Source: Micromonospora sp. DSM 45708
Lineage (GTDB): Bacteria > Actinomycetota > Actinomycetes > Mycobacteriales > Micromonosporaceae
NCBI RefSeq assembly: GCF_039566955.1
Contig: NZ_CP154796.1
Location: 6,572,001 to 6,636,000 of the forward strand
Direction of reading: 5' to 3'
Length of the DNA: 64,000 nt
This document shows positions 41,566 to 50,344 of the stretch, one piece after another. The notes under the pieces were generated by a model. The model did no database searches, had not been told where the DNA came from, and was given only the letters and a program-made list of their open reading frames with translations. The position numbers and the translations under genes are program-made. How positions within the stretch are numbered: position 1 is the stretch's first letter; each line of letters begins with the position of its first letter.

Positions 41566-42801
41566 TCAGGCCGGCTGGGTGCGCAGGTAACGGCCGAAGT
41601 GCGGGACGGTGAACGCGACCGTCCCCCGCTCGCCGGAGTAGATCAGCCCCTTCTTGATCAGCGCGTCCCGGGCCGGGGAGAGGCTGGCCGGCTTGCGGCC
41701 GAGCGACCGCGCGATCTCCGCGGTGGGCACCGCGGCGTCCATGTCGTCCCGGGCGCCGTCCTCGCCGCCCACCAGCGCCAGTGTCGCCATGGCCCGCATG
41801 TACTCCCGTTCGGCCGGGGTGGCTCGCTCGAACCGGGAGCCGAAGAAGCCCACCGCCAGCTCCGCCTCCGCCTCGGGCGCGGCGACCCGCACGTCCGCGG
41901 CGGTGATCGGCGAGCGGGGCGCGTGGTCCCAGGTCGCCTTTCCGTACGCCTGGACGAAGTAGGGGTAGCCACCGGACTTCTCGTAGAGCAGGTCGAGCGC
42001 CTTCTGCTCGTACTCGACCTCCTCCCGCTCGGCCGGCGCGCAGAGTGCCTGGTCGGCGGCGATCCGGTCCAGCCGGTCGATCCGCTGGTAGCGGTAGAGC
42101 CGTTCGGAGTACGACTTGGCGGCGCTGAGCACGGCCGGCAGGTGCGGCAGCCCGGCGCCCACCACGATGAGCGGCGCACCGAGCTGGGACAGCTCGTGGC
42201 AGGCGGCGCAGAGCGCGGAGACGTCCTCGGCGCCCACGTCCTGCATCTCGTCGATGAAGATCGCGATGCCGGTGCCCACGTCGGTGGCGACCGCCGCCGC
42301 GTCGCTGAGCAGTTCCACCAGGTCGATCTCGATGTCGCCGGAGTCGGCCCGGCCGCTGCTGGCCGGCACGTCGATGCCCGGTTGCCAGCGGTCGCGCAGC
42401 TTCGGCGCCGCCCCGCCCCGCCCGGCCGGCGCGGACCGTTGCGCGAACGCCTTGAGCACGCCGAGGAAGCCGTCGATCCGGTCCGGCGCGCGGTGTCGTG
42501 GGGCCAGCTCGCGGACCGCCATGTGCAGCGCGGCGGCGATCGGTCGGCGCAGCGACTGGTCCGGTCTGGCCTCGATCTTGCCGGTGCCCCAGAGGTGGTT
42601 GATCGCCTCCGAGCGGAGCGTGTTGAGCAGGACCGTCTTGCCCACCCCGCGCAGCCCGGTGAGCATCAGGCTGCGTTCCGGCCGGCCCCGGGCGATGCGT
42701 TCCAGCACCACGTCGAAGACGTCCAGCTCCCGCCCCCGCCCGGCGAGTTCGGGCGGGCGCTGACCGGCGCCGGGAGCGTACGGGTTGCGGACCGGATCCA
42801 C
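41566..42801 (-). CDS. AAA+ ATPase with C-terminal winged helix (ORC/Cdc6-like)
   Basis: 411 residues. Walker A LTGLRGVGKTVLLN is near residue 50, Walker B AIFIDEMQDVG near 185, followed by a sensor-like VVGAGLPHLPAVL. The last 80 residues look like a winged helix (VPTAEIARSLGRKPASLSPARDALIKKGLIYSG, then GTVAFTVPHFGRYL). This is a common actinobacterial ATP-binding family without a known role; the fold resembles ORC1/Cdc6-type and STAND-like ATPases. The region just upstream carries an array of CTAG pairs that could bind this protein's own winged helix. Confidence 0.85.
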   Translation of the reverse strand: MDPVRNPYAPGAGQRPPELAGRGRELDVFDVVLERIARGRPERSLMLTGLRGVGKTVLLNTLRSEAINHLWGTGKIEARPDQSLRRPIAAALHMAVRELAPRHRAPDRIDGFLGVLKAFAQRSAPAGRGGAAPKLRDRWQPGIDVPASSGRADSGDIEIDLVELLSDAAAVATDVGTGIAIFIDEMQDVGAEDVSALCAACHELSQLGAPLIVVGAGLPHLPAVLSAAKSYSERLYRYQRIDRLDRIAADQALCAPAEREEVEYEQKALDLLYEKSGGYPYFVQAYGKATWDHAPRSPITAADVRVAAPEAEAELAVGFFGSRFERATPAEREYMRAMATLALVGGEDGARDDMDAAVPTAEIARSLGRKPASLSPARDALIKKGLIYSGERGTVAFTVPHFGRYLRTQPA

Positions 42802-42820
42802 GATCGCACAGTATCCGGTC

Positions 42821-42927
42821 GTCTAGTGACCAGGCTAGACGTGCGTAGAGGCGGCTACCGCGTGTCGGCTTCGAGCCGAATCTAGGTCTGTCTAGCGTCC
42901 ATCCCAGACAGCCCTAGAGTCGGCTAG
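42821..42927. promoter_or_regulatory. Array of paired CTAG motifs upstream of the AAA+ ATPase gene
   Basis: CTAG occurs six times at 42823, 42835, 42882, 42892, 42914 and 42924, plus a related GTAG/CTAC pair at 42845 and 42855. Within pairs the starts are 12, 10, 10 and 10 bases apart, about one helical turn, and the first is the palindrome GTCTAG-N8-CTAGAC. The array fills the gap before the ATPase start. It looks like a set of operator sites or a nucleation site for a DNA-binding protein. Confidence 0.6.
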
Positions 42928-42931
42928 CGGC

Positions 42932-43894
42932 CTATCGACGCTTCAGGCAGAGCACGAAGTCGAGCGTGTCCAGCTCACTGTCGAAGAAGTACCAGTCGGT
43001 GTAGCCGGCCACCTTGCCGCACTTGGCCTCGGCGTCCTTCTTGCCGCTGGTCGCGCCGTCGATCCGGCGCAGCACCTCGTACGTCTTCGGGGCGCAGTCG
43101 GCGATCACCAGCTTCGGCTGGGCACCGCCGCCCTGGTTGGCGACGCACTGACCCGCCTTCACGAAACGCGGATCGGTCGAGGAGGCCGGGGCCGCCGTGG
43201 TGGGCGTCGCCTCCGCCGGGTCGCTCGGCGCCGCGTCGGTCGGCGCCGGCGCGGTGGCGGCCGTCGTCCCGGCCGGCGGGCTGTCCCCGTCCCGACCGAG
43301 CAGCCAGTACGCCCCGGCACCCCCCAGCAGCAGCACCGCCAGCACGATCACCACCACCAGCAACGGGCTCCTGCCCCGCTTCGGCGGCGTCGGCTCGCCG
43401 TAGGGGTGCTGCCCCGCGCCGTACGGCGGTGGCCCGCCGGCGTAGGGCTGCTGTCCGCCGGAATAGGGCTGCTGTCCGCCGGGATACGGCACCTGGCCGG
43501 CGTAGTCGGGACCGGCCGGATAGCCCTGCCGGGGCGCGGCACCCGGACCGTCCGGCCACCCCGGGGCCGGCTCGAAGCGCTGGTCCGGCGGCCCGTACTG
43601 CTGCGGCGGGCCGTACTGCTCGCCGGGCGGCCCGTACTGCTGGGGCGACCCGTACCGCTCGGCGGGTGGGCCGTACTGCTCGTGGGGTGGTCCGTACTGC
43701 TCGGCGGGTGGCCCGTACTGCTCGGTCGGCGGGCCGTACTGCTCGTGGGGCGGGCCGTACGGCGGATTGGGCGGGCCGTACTGCGGGCCGCCGGGCCTCG
43801 GACCGTGGTGCGGGTCGGGGGCGTAGCCGTCGTCGGGACGTCGTGCCTCCCACGGCTCGGGTGCGCCGCCGCCCGGTGGTCCGAAGTTCGACAT
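42932..43894 (-). CDS. LppU/SCO3897-like membrane protein with YGPP(x)EQ repeats
   Basis: 320 residues. The first 185 are a cytoplasmic Pro/Gly/Tyr/Gln-rich tail with about eight copies of YGPPxEQ. One membrane helix (PLLVVVIVLAVLLLGGAGAYWLL) precedes a Thr/Ala/Pro linker and an outer domain of about 85 residues with four cysteines (AGQCVANQG, IADCAPKTYEV, EAKCGKVAGY, FVLCLKRR), the pattern of the LppU/SCO3897 family. GGAGG lies five bases before the ATG. Function unknown. Confidence 0.82.
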   Translation of the reverse strand: MSNFGPPGGGAPEPWEARRPDDGYAPDPHHGPRPGGPQYGPPNPPYGPPHEQYGPPTEQYGPPAEQYGPPHEQYGPPAERYGSPQQYGPPGEQYGPPQQYGPPDQRFEPAPGWPDGPGAAPRQGYPAGPDYAGQVPYPGGQQPYSGGQQPYAGGPPPYGAGQHPYGEPTPPKRGRSPLLVVVIVLAVLLLGGAGAYWLLGRDGDSPPAGTTAATAPAPTDAAPSDPAEATPTTAAPASSTDPRFVKAGQCVANQGGGAQPKLVIADCAPKTYEVLRRIDGATSGKKDAEAKCGKVAGYTDWYFFDSELDTLDFVLCLKRR

Positions 43895-43978
43895 GAACGC
43901 CTCCTGCATAGCCGGTCCTGAGAGGCCGGCCACCAACACGGGACGCCGACGCCGTGGTCACCGTAGCGTGGTCCACCG

Positions 43979-44986
43979 ATGAGCTCACGCCCCCCGAGTA
44001 CGACGGACGTCGCCGGCTCTCCGGCGCCGCCGGCCCGTGCCGCCCTGATCTGGACCGCGTTGGTGCTGGTCTACCTGCTGTGGGGCTCGACCTACCTGGG
44101 CATCCGGGTCGCCGTCGAGTCCCTGCCGCCGCTCACCTCCGCCGCGATGCGGTTCGCCGCCGCCGCCGTGGTGCTCGCGCTCGTGCTGCGGCTCCGTCGC
44201 GGGCCCGGGTCGCTCCGCGTGCCAGCGCGTCGCCTCGGCGGGGCCGCGCTGGTCGGGGTGCTGCTGCTGGCCGGGGGCAACGGGCTGGTGGTGCTCGCCG
44301 AGTCCGGCCCGCCCGGCGACGCGGTGCCCTCCGGTGTCGCCGCACTGCTGATCGCCACCGTCCCGCTGCTGGTGGTGGTGCTGCGTACGGCCGGCGGGGA
44401 CCGGCCCCGCCCGTGGACGTTCGTCGGCGTCGCGCTGGGCTTCGCCGGGCTCGTCCTGCTCGTCCTGCCCCGCGACGGGGTGGACGGGGTGCCGCTGGTG
44501 GGTGCGCTGACCGTGGTCGCGGCTGCCGCGAGCTGGTCGATCGGCTCCTATCTGTCCGGGCGGATCCGGATGCCGGCCGATCCGTTCGTGGCGACCGTCT
44601 ACGAGATGGTGGCCGGCGCGTCGGCGCTCGCGCTGGTCGCCGTCGTACGCGGCGAACTGGCCGACTTCGCCCCCGCCGAGGTGACCGGGCGGTCCTGGGC
44701 GGCGCTGGCGTACCTGATGGTGGCCGGCTCGCTGGTCGCCTTCACCGCGTACGTCTGGCTGCTCGCCCACGCGCCGATCTCGCTGGTCTCCACGTACGCG
44801 TACGTCAACCCGGCGGTCGCGGTGGCGCTCGGCGCGCTGCTCGTCGCCGAGCCGGTCACCACGCAGGTGCTGCTCGGCGGCGCGGTCATCGTGGCCGGCG
44901 TCGCCGTGGTGGTGAGCACCGAGCGGCCGGCCCGGACCCGGCCGGCTGCCGGTGACGGGACGGCCCCGAGGCGCGACGGCCGGTAG
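43979..44986 (+). CDS. EamA/DMT-superfamily transporter
   Basis: 335 residues with ten predicted membrane helices in two EamA halves. WGSTYLGIRVAVESLPPL and FVGVALGFAGLVLLVLPR mark the first half, and SLVAFTAYVWLLAHAPISLVSTYAYVNPAVAVALGALL marks the second. Such proteins export amino acids or small metabolites; the substrate is unknown. TAGCGT lies nine bases before the ATG. Confidence 0.92.
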   Translation: MSSRPPSTTDVAGSPAPPARAALIWTALVLVYLLWGSTYLGIRVAVESLPPLTSAAMRFAAAAVVLALVLRLRRGPGSLRVPARRLGGAALVGVLLLAGGNGLVVLAESGPPGDAVPSGVAALLIATVPLLVVVLRTAGGDRPRPWTFVGVALGFAGLVLLVLPRDGVDGVPLVGALTVVAAAASWSIGSYLSGRIRMPADPFVATVYEMVAGASALALVAVVRGELADFAPAEVTGRSWAALAYLMVAGSLVAFTAYVWLLAHAPISLVSTYAYVNPAVAVALGALLVAEPVTTQVLLGGAVIVAGVAVVVSTERPARTRPAAGDGTAPRRDGR

Positions 44987-44997
44987 CGTCCCGGCCC

Positions 44998-45642
44998 GTG
45001 TCGGCGGTGACGGTGGCGGGAACGGCGGTGCTCGGCGCGGTGGCCGGCCTGGTCGCGGTGCCGATCGGCCGCCATGTCGTCGGCCCTGGTCAGGCCGTGG
45101 GCGTCGGCCGCGTCGTGCCGCGCCGGTCCACCGTGGCCGTGGCCGGGGCCGTGGTGTTCGGCGGGCTGGCCGCCGCGCGTGGGGACGAGCGCGCGTTGCC
45201 GGCGCTGCTGCTGGTCGCCGCCGTCGGGCTGGTGCTCGCGGTGACCGACCTGATCGCGCTGCGGCTGCCCGACCCGCTGGTCGGCGCGGTGGCGCTCGGC
45301 GGTGCGCTCGGCCTGCCGGGCATCGCGCTGACCACCGGCGAGCCGGGCCGCCCGACGACCGCCCTGGCCGGGGTCGGTCTCTCGCTGGGCGGCTACCTGC
45401 TGCTCGCGCTGCTGCCCGGCGCCCGGCTCGGCTTCGGCGACGTGAAGCTGGCCGCCGCGCTCGGGTTCCCGCTGGGCTGGCTCGGCTGGCCGGCGCTCCG
45501 GCTCGGACTGCTCCTCCCGCACCTGCTCGGCGGCGTGACCTTCCTCGTCCTGCTCGCCACCGGCCGGATCCGCCGGGACACGCCGCTGCCGTTCGGCCCG
45601 GCGCTCCTCGCCGGCGCCTGGCTCGCCGCCGTGCTCACCTGA
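44998..45642 (+). CDS. A24 prepilin peptidase (short form)
   Basis: 214 residues with about seven membrane helices. The two catalytic aspartates of type IV prepilin peptidases are visible in VTDLIALRLPD and GFGDVKLAAALGF. The N-terminal methylase region with its paired CxxC is absent, as in short actinobacterial and archaeal-type forms. No pilin genes lie in the window, so its substrates must be encoded elsewhere. TAGCGT lies eight bases before the GTG. Confidence 0.87.
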   Translation: MSAVTVAGTAVLGAVAGLVAVPIGRHVVGPGQAVGVGRVVPRRSTVAVAGAVVFGGLAAARGDERALPALLLVAAVGLVLAVTDLIALRLPDPLVGAVALGGALGLPGIALTTGEPGRPTTALAGVGLSLGGYLLLALLPGARLGFGDVKLAAALGFPLGWLGWPALRLGLLLPHLLGGVTFLVLLATGRIRRDTPLPFGPALLAGAWLAAVLT

Positions 45643-45667
45643 CCGTCCCGCCCCGCCTGCACAGGGG

Positions 45668-45722
45668 GCGTCAAGCGGGGCGCCCACCTCTACCGAATGC
45701 GTTAAGCGGGGCCCCCGCCTTT
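45668..45722. repeat. Tandem GCGT(T/C)AAGCGGGG repeat in a convergent gap
   Basis: Units GCGTCAAGCGGGGCGCCC (45668-45685) and GCGTTAAGCGGGGCCCCC (from 45699) are direct repeats; the second is self-complementary (GCGGGGCCCCCGC). The motif is shared with 30275-30324. It probably acts as a terminator for both convergent genes. Confidence 0.6.
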
Positions 45723-48700
45723 CACATCAACCGGAGCTGGTGGTCCTTGGGGCGGCGCGGCTCGGCGGTGCCCAGCCGGTCGAACAGGGCCGGGTCGATC
45801 GCGTCGAGGAACGGGGTCGGGCGGGTGTCCCGTTCCGCCCCGTGCCGGCTGCGCCGGGCGGCGTGACTCACGTAGAGCCGGTCCTGCGCCCGGGTCAGGC
45901 CGACGAAGAAGAGCCGGCGTTCCTCGGCCACCGCGTCGTCGTCCGGCTCGGTGCCGGGCCAGCGCAGCGGCAGCAGGCGGTCCTCGGCGCCGACCAGGAA
46001 CACCACCGGGAACTCCAGGCCCTTGGCGGCGTGCAGCGTGAGCAGCGTGACCGCTTCGGCGCGCGGGTCGAGCGCGTCCACCTCCGCGCCGGTGGCGAGC
46101 TGGTTGAGGAAGAGCCCGAGGTCGTCACCGCAGCGCCGGGCCAGCGGCGTGAGCAGGTCCACGGCCGTGCGGACGTCGTCGGGGCGTACCGCGCCGGAGC
46201 CGTCGAGCGTGGGCACGGCGAAGCGTTCGGCCACCAGCCGGCCGGCCTCGCGTACCCGGGCGGTCAGGGAGCCGTCGAGACCGGCGTGCCGCAGCTCGCG
46301 GGCGATGGCCGCGACGCCCGGACGGTCCCGCAGCCGGTTGTGCGAGCGCTTCTGCACCGGGATGTTCGCCCGGGTCAACGCGTCCACGATCGGCGCCGCC
46401 TGGGAGTCGGTGCGGTACAGCACGGCGATGTCGGAGAAGGAGAGCGTGGTCGTCCGCCCGTCGATCCGCCCCGAGTCGAGCGACCGGTGGGACAGGCCAC
46501 CGACCAGCTCGTCGACGGTGCGGGCCACGAAGTCCGCCTCGTCGGCCACCGAGGTCGCGGCGTACCGGCCGACCAGCGGCGCCTCCGGGTCGAGCCGGGC
46601 CGGGTCGAGCCGGCGGCCCCGGACCAGCGACGACGGCGCGATGGCCTGCACGGCGGCGGCCAGGATCGGTGCGGAGGAACGGTAGTTGCGATTCAGCCGG
46701 ACCAGCCGGGCGTCGGTGAAGTCCTGCGAGAAGCGCAGGAAGTAGCCCACGTCGGCGCCCCGGAACGAGTAGATCGCCTGGTCCGGGTCGCCGATCGCGC
46801 ACAGGTTGCCGTCCGCCGGGCTGAGCAGCCGCAGCAGCTCGTACTGCACCGCGTCGACGTCCTGGTACTCGTCGACGAAGATCCACTTCCACCGCTCGCG
46901 GTACTCCCGGAGCAGCTTCCGGTCGCCCTTCAGCACCGCCACCGGCAGCGTGAGCAGCTCGTCCAGGTCGACCAGGTCCCGCTTGCGCAGCAGCGCCGCG
47001 TAGCGGGCGTCGTCCTCGCCGGCCTCGGCCCGGGCGGCCGTCCGGTCCGCGTCGTCGGCGATCCGGAATTCCGCCGGCAGCCCGGCCGCCTCCGCGTTCT
47101 CCCGCAGGATGGTCAGCCCGAGTGCGTGGAACGTGCCCACCGTGACGTCCTCGGCGACCGGCCCGAGCAGCGCGTCGAGGCGGTGCCGCAGCTCCTCGGC
47201 CGCCCGGCGGGTGAACGTGATCGCCAGGCACTGGTCCGGGAAGACGTTCAGCTCCGCGCAGAGGTAGGCGATCCGGTGGGTCAGCGTGCGGGTCTTGCCG
47301 GTGCCCGGACCGGCCACGATCAGCAGCGGGCCACCCGGCGCGGAGGCGGCCACCCGCTGCATCGCGTCCAGCCGGTCCAGCAGGCCGGTGCCGACCTCCT
47401 CCATGCCGGCGAGCATCGGCTCGAACGGCTCGTGCGGGGAGGGCGGCGGCGCCAGCGGCGGCGCGGGCGGCTTGCGCTTCGGCTCCGGCCGGACCGCCGC
47501 CGGGCGCTTGGCCTTCGGCTTCGGCGCCGGCTCCGCGGGTCGCCGTTGTGCGGGCACGGGTACGTCGAACAGCGTCTCCTGCCCGGCCCCGCCGCCCGAC
47601 GCGCCCAGTTCCGCCGGATCGAAGAGCGTGATCACGCCGTACTCGCCGTCGTAACCCGGCACCCGGCGGACGTCGCCGCGACGCAGCCGGCCGATGCCCT
47701 CCGCGAGCAGCTCGCCGCCGACCCGGCCGATCTCCTCCACCGGGGTACGGGTGAGGATCTCCAACTCCGGGCCGAGCGCCGCGACCAGCTCGTTGAGCTT
47801 GCCCTCGACCTTCTTCGACCGGGCGCCGACCTTGTTGATCTCGCCCAGGATCTCGGCGAGCGGCACCAGGTGGGCCACCTCGCGGGCGTGCGCCGGCCGG
47901 TGCCCCGCCGGCCGGTCGGCCAGCGCCTCGACGCGGCTGAGCACACCCACGGTCAGCGGCTTGCCGCACTCCGGGCAGCGTCCGCCCGCCTCGCGGGTCC
48001 GCTCCGGCGGCCAGTTCACGCCGCAGAGCCGGTGCCCGTCGGCGTGGTACTTGCCCTCCTCGGGGAAGAACTCGACGGTGCCGGCCAGCCCGTCCCCGGT
48101 GCGCAGCGCCTCCCGGATCGCGAAGTAGTCGCGCTCCGCGGTCAGGACGGTGGCCTCCCGGGCCAGCGCCGGCGGCGAATGGGCGTCCGAGTTGGACACC
48201 AACTGGTAGCGGTCCAGGCTGCCGACCCGCCAGTTCATCTCCGGGTCGGAGGAGAGCCCGGTCTCCACCGCGAAGATGTGCTCGGCCAGGTCGGCGTAGC
48301 AGTCGGCGATCGCGTCGAAGCCCGACTTCGAGCCGAGCGCGGAGAACCAGGGAGTCCAGATGTGCGCCGGCACCAGGAAGCCGTCCCCGCTGGCCTCCAG
48401 CGTGATCTCCAGCAGGTCGCGGGAGTCCAGCCCGAGGATCGGCCGGCCGTCCGAGCCGAGGTTGCCGATCCGGCCCAGCGCGGCGTTGAACCGGCCCACC
48501 GCGTCCAGGTCCGGCAGGTAGATCAGGTGGTGCACCTTCCGGGTCCGGTCGTCCCGCTTGTAGATCGTGGAGATCTCCACGCTCAGCATGAACCGGACCG
48601 GGTCCGCCTCCGCCTCGCTCGCCAGCCGGGGCGGCAGCCGCCGGGCGATGTCCCGCTCCGCCTCCGGCGACAGCCGGTAGAGGCCGGGCTCGGCCGGGTG

Positions 48701-48904
48701 CAGCGTCTCGCGCAGGTGGTCGTACCAGGCGGGGTGGGTGAAGTCGCCGGTGCCGAGCACCCCGATGCCCTTGCGCCGGGCCCACCGGCCGAGGTTCGGC
48801 AGGGTCAGGTCGCGGCTGCACGCGCGGGAGTACTTCGAGTGGATGTGCAGATCCGCGACGTAGGGCGGGAGGCCACCGGGGGGTGCGGCACTGAACGGAG
48901 GCAC
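45722..48904 (-). CDS. EndoQ/TIGR00375-type PHP nuclease fused to a UvrD-family helicase
   Basis: 1060 residues. Residues 15-440 form a PHP-type nuclease of the EndoQ family: VADLHIHSKYSRA (His20, His22), MLSVEISTIYK, VHHLIYLP, VPAHIWTPWFS, VSNSDAHS and a zinc site CGVNWPPE ... CPECGK near 293-315. A Lys/Pro linker (about 450-490) leads to a complete superfamily 1 helicase: GPGTGKTRT (about 532), TFTRRAAEEL, DEYQDVD (about 677), IGDPDQAIYSFRG, NRNYRSS, TLHAAKGLEF and FVGLTRAQDRLY. EndoQ cuts 5' of deaminated bases, so a nick-and-unwind repair enzyme is a reasonable inference. I chose GTG 48904 with AGGA upstream; GTG 48919 is also possible. Confidence 0.9.
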   Translation of the reverse strand: MPPFSAAPPGGLPPYVADLHIHSKYSRACSRDLTLPNLGRWARRKGIGVLGTGDFTHPAWYDHLRETLHPAEPGLYRLSPEAERDIARRLPPRLASEAEADPVRFMLSVEISTIYKRDDRTRKVHHLIYLPDLDAVGRFNAALGRIGNLGSDGRPILGLDSRDLLEITLEASGDGFLVPAHIWTPWFSALGSKSGFDAIADCYADLAEHIFAVETGLSSDPEMNWRVGSLDRYQLVSNSDAHSPPALAREATVLTAERDYFAIREALRTGDGLAGTVEFFPEEGKYHADGHRLCGVNWPPERTREAGGRCPECGKPLTVGVLSRVEALADRPAGHRPAHAREVAHLVPLAEILGEINKVGARSKKVEGKLNELVAALGPELEILTRTPVEEIGRVGGELLAEGIGRLRRGDVRRVPGYDGEYGVITLFDPAELGASGGGAGQETLFDVPVPAQRRPAEPAPKPKAKRPAAVRPEPKRKPPAPPLAPPPSPHEPFEPMLAGMEEVGTGLLDRLDAMQRVAASAPGGPLLIVAGPGTGKTRTLTHRIAYLCAELNVFPDQCLAITFTRRAAEELRHRLDALLGPVAEDVTVGTFHALGLTILRENAEAAGLPAEFRIADDADRTAARAEAGEDDARYAALLRKRDLVDLDELLTLPVAVLKGDRKLLREYRERWKWIFVDEYQDVDAVQYELLRLLSPADGNLCAIGDPDQAIYSFRGADVGYFLRFSQDFTDARLVRLNRNYRSSAPILAAAVQAIAPSSLVRGRRLDPARLDPEAPLVGRYAATSVADEADFVARTVDELVGGLSHRSLDSGRIDGRTTTLSFSDIAVLYRTDSQAAPIVDALTRANIPVQKRSHNRLRDRPGVAAIARELRHAGLDGSLTARVREAGRLVAERFAVPTLDGSGAVRPDDVRTAVDLLTPLARRCGDDLGLFLNQLATGAEVDALDPRAEAVTLLTLHAAKGLEFPVVFLVGAEDRLLPLRWPGTEPDDDAVAEERRLFFVGLTRAQDRLYVSHAARRSRHGAERDTRPTPFLDAIDPALFDRLGTAEPRRPKDHQLRLM

Positions 48905-48998
48905 GCCGCATCCTGTCACGTCCGCTTGCCTACCCGCCCGCCGCCACGCGTACGCGTGACCTGAGCAATGCGGTGCTGGACTGCGCGCCCCCGACCCG

Positions 48999-50333
48999 CT
49001 ATGGGGCACGCAGCTCGACGAGCGTCACCTGCGGCGGGGCGCCGACCCGCACCGGCGGCCCCCAGAAGCCGGCCCCGTTGGTGACGTAGACCTTGGTGCC
49101 GTCCACCTCGCCCAGACCGGAGACCACCGGCTGCTGGAGCTTCACCGCCAGGTTGAACGGCACCATCTGGCCGCCGTGGGTGTGCCCGGAGAGCTGGAGG
49201 TCGACGCCGAACTTCGCCGCCTCGTGCGCGGCCACCGGCTGGTGGGCCAGCAGCACCACCGGGCGGCTCGGGTCGCGGTCGCCGAGTGCGGCGGCGTAGT
49301 CGGCGGGCGCGGCCAGCCCGGTGCCGTCGGCGGTCACGTCGTTGACGCCGGCCAGGTCCAGCACGCCACCCCGGGCCCGGATCTCCTGCCGTTCGTTCTG
49401 CAGCACCCGCAGGCCGAGCCGGTCCACCTCGCGGACCCACTCCTCCACGCCGGAGTAGTACTCGTGGTTGCCGGTCACGAAGAAGCTGCCGTAGCGGGAG
49501 CGCAGGTCACGCAGCGGTTCGGCCGCCCTGCCCAACTCGGCCACCGAGCCGTCGACCAGGTCACCGACCACTGCCACCAGGTCGGCGTCCAGTCGGTTGA
49601 TCATGGCGACGATGCGCTCGGTGTGCGCCCGGCCGCGCAGCGGCCCGAGGTGGATGTCGGAGACGGTCGCGATCCGCAGCCCGTCCATGCTCCGCGGCAG
49701 CTTCGCCAGCGGAATACGCACCCGGTCCAGCCGGGGCGGTCCCATCGCGGTGCGGACGCCGTAGCCGGTGACACCGGCGGCGGTGAGCCCGGCGAAGATC
49801 GCCGCGCCGCGCGCGAGCAGCAGCCGGCGGGACTGGTCGTGGTCCGGCATCACGGCGTCGGCCGGGGACGATTCACCGGTGTCGGCTCCCGCGGGCGTGT
49901 CCCCGGTGTCGCCCGACGGCGACGTGTCGTCCGCGGTGCCGGCCGGTGACGTGTCGTCGGCGTCCACCGTCGGGGACGCGCTGCCGGCGCCGACCAGCGC
50001 CGGCTCCGGCGTCGGGCCGGTGGCCGACAGGGCCCGCCGGCGCAGGACGAGCCGCGCCACCGCGGTCGGCACCTCCAGCACCAGCAGCAGCACCAGCAGG
50101 TAGAACATCAGGGCCAGCCACAGGTAGCCCGGCCAGGCCAGCCAGTAGAAGCCGTTCTGGGTACCGGCCATGGTCGCCGGCACGAGCAGCACGAGCAGGA
50201 TCGCCACCACCGCCCCGACCCGGCGGGCACGCCCCGGGCGGGTGGTGTCCCGGACCAACCGTCGCCACAGGTAGTAGTGGATCAGGCCGATGACGAGCAC
50301 GACGAAACCCACGAATGTCGCCATCGCCAGCAC
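48999..50333 (-). CDS. Membrane metallophosphoesterase
   Basis: 444 residues. Three membrane helices (about 1-100) are followed by a variable Asp/Thr/Ser/Pro linker with DDTSPAG-type repeats, another hydrophobic segment after SRRLLLARGAA, and a calcineurin-like phosphoesterase domain: SDIHLGPLRGR, GDLVDGS, GNHEYYSG, LLAHQP and SGHTHGGQ. These supply the two-metal site. The family includes YkuE-like enzymes acting on lipid-linked phosphates; the substrate here is unknown. The GTG at 50333 has GGAGG six bases upstream, better than the ATG at 50324. Confidence 0.88.
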   Translation of the reverse strand: MLAMATFVGFVVLVIGLIHYYLWRRLVRDTTRPGRARRVGAVVAILLVLLVPATMAGTQNGFYWLAWPGYLWLALMFYLLVLLLVLEVPTAVARLVLRRRALSATGPTPEPALVGAGSASPTVDADDTSPAGTADDTSPSGDTGDTPAGADTGESSPADAVMPDHDQSRRLLLARGAAIFAGLTAAGVTGYGVRTAMGPPRLDRVRIPLAKLPRSMDGLRIATVSDIHLGPLRGRAHTERIVAMINRLDADLVAVVGDLVDGSVAELGRAAEPLRDLRSRYGSFFVTGNHEYYSGVEEWVREVDRLGLRVLQNERQEIRARGGVLDLAGVNDVTADGTGLAAPADYAAALGDRDPSRPVVLLAHQPVAAHEAAKFGVDLQLSGHTHGGQMVPFNLAVKLQQPVVSGLGEVDGTKVYVTNGAGFWGPPVRVGAPPQVTLVELRAP

Positions 50334-50344
50334 GTCGGCCTCCC

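Noticed and set aside
45740..48964. A 1074-codon open frame on the plus strand opposite the EndoQ-UvrD gene.
   Set aside because: It is a GC-rich shadow with His/Val/Arg/Gly-rich sequence and no recognisable domain, while the opposite strand has complete enzyme motifs.
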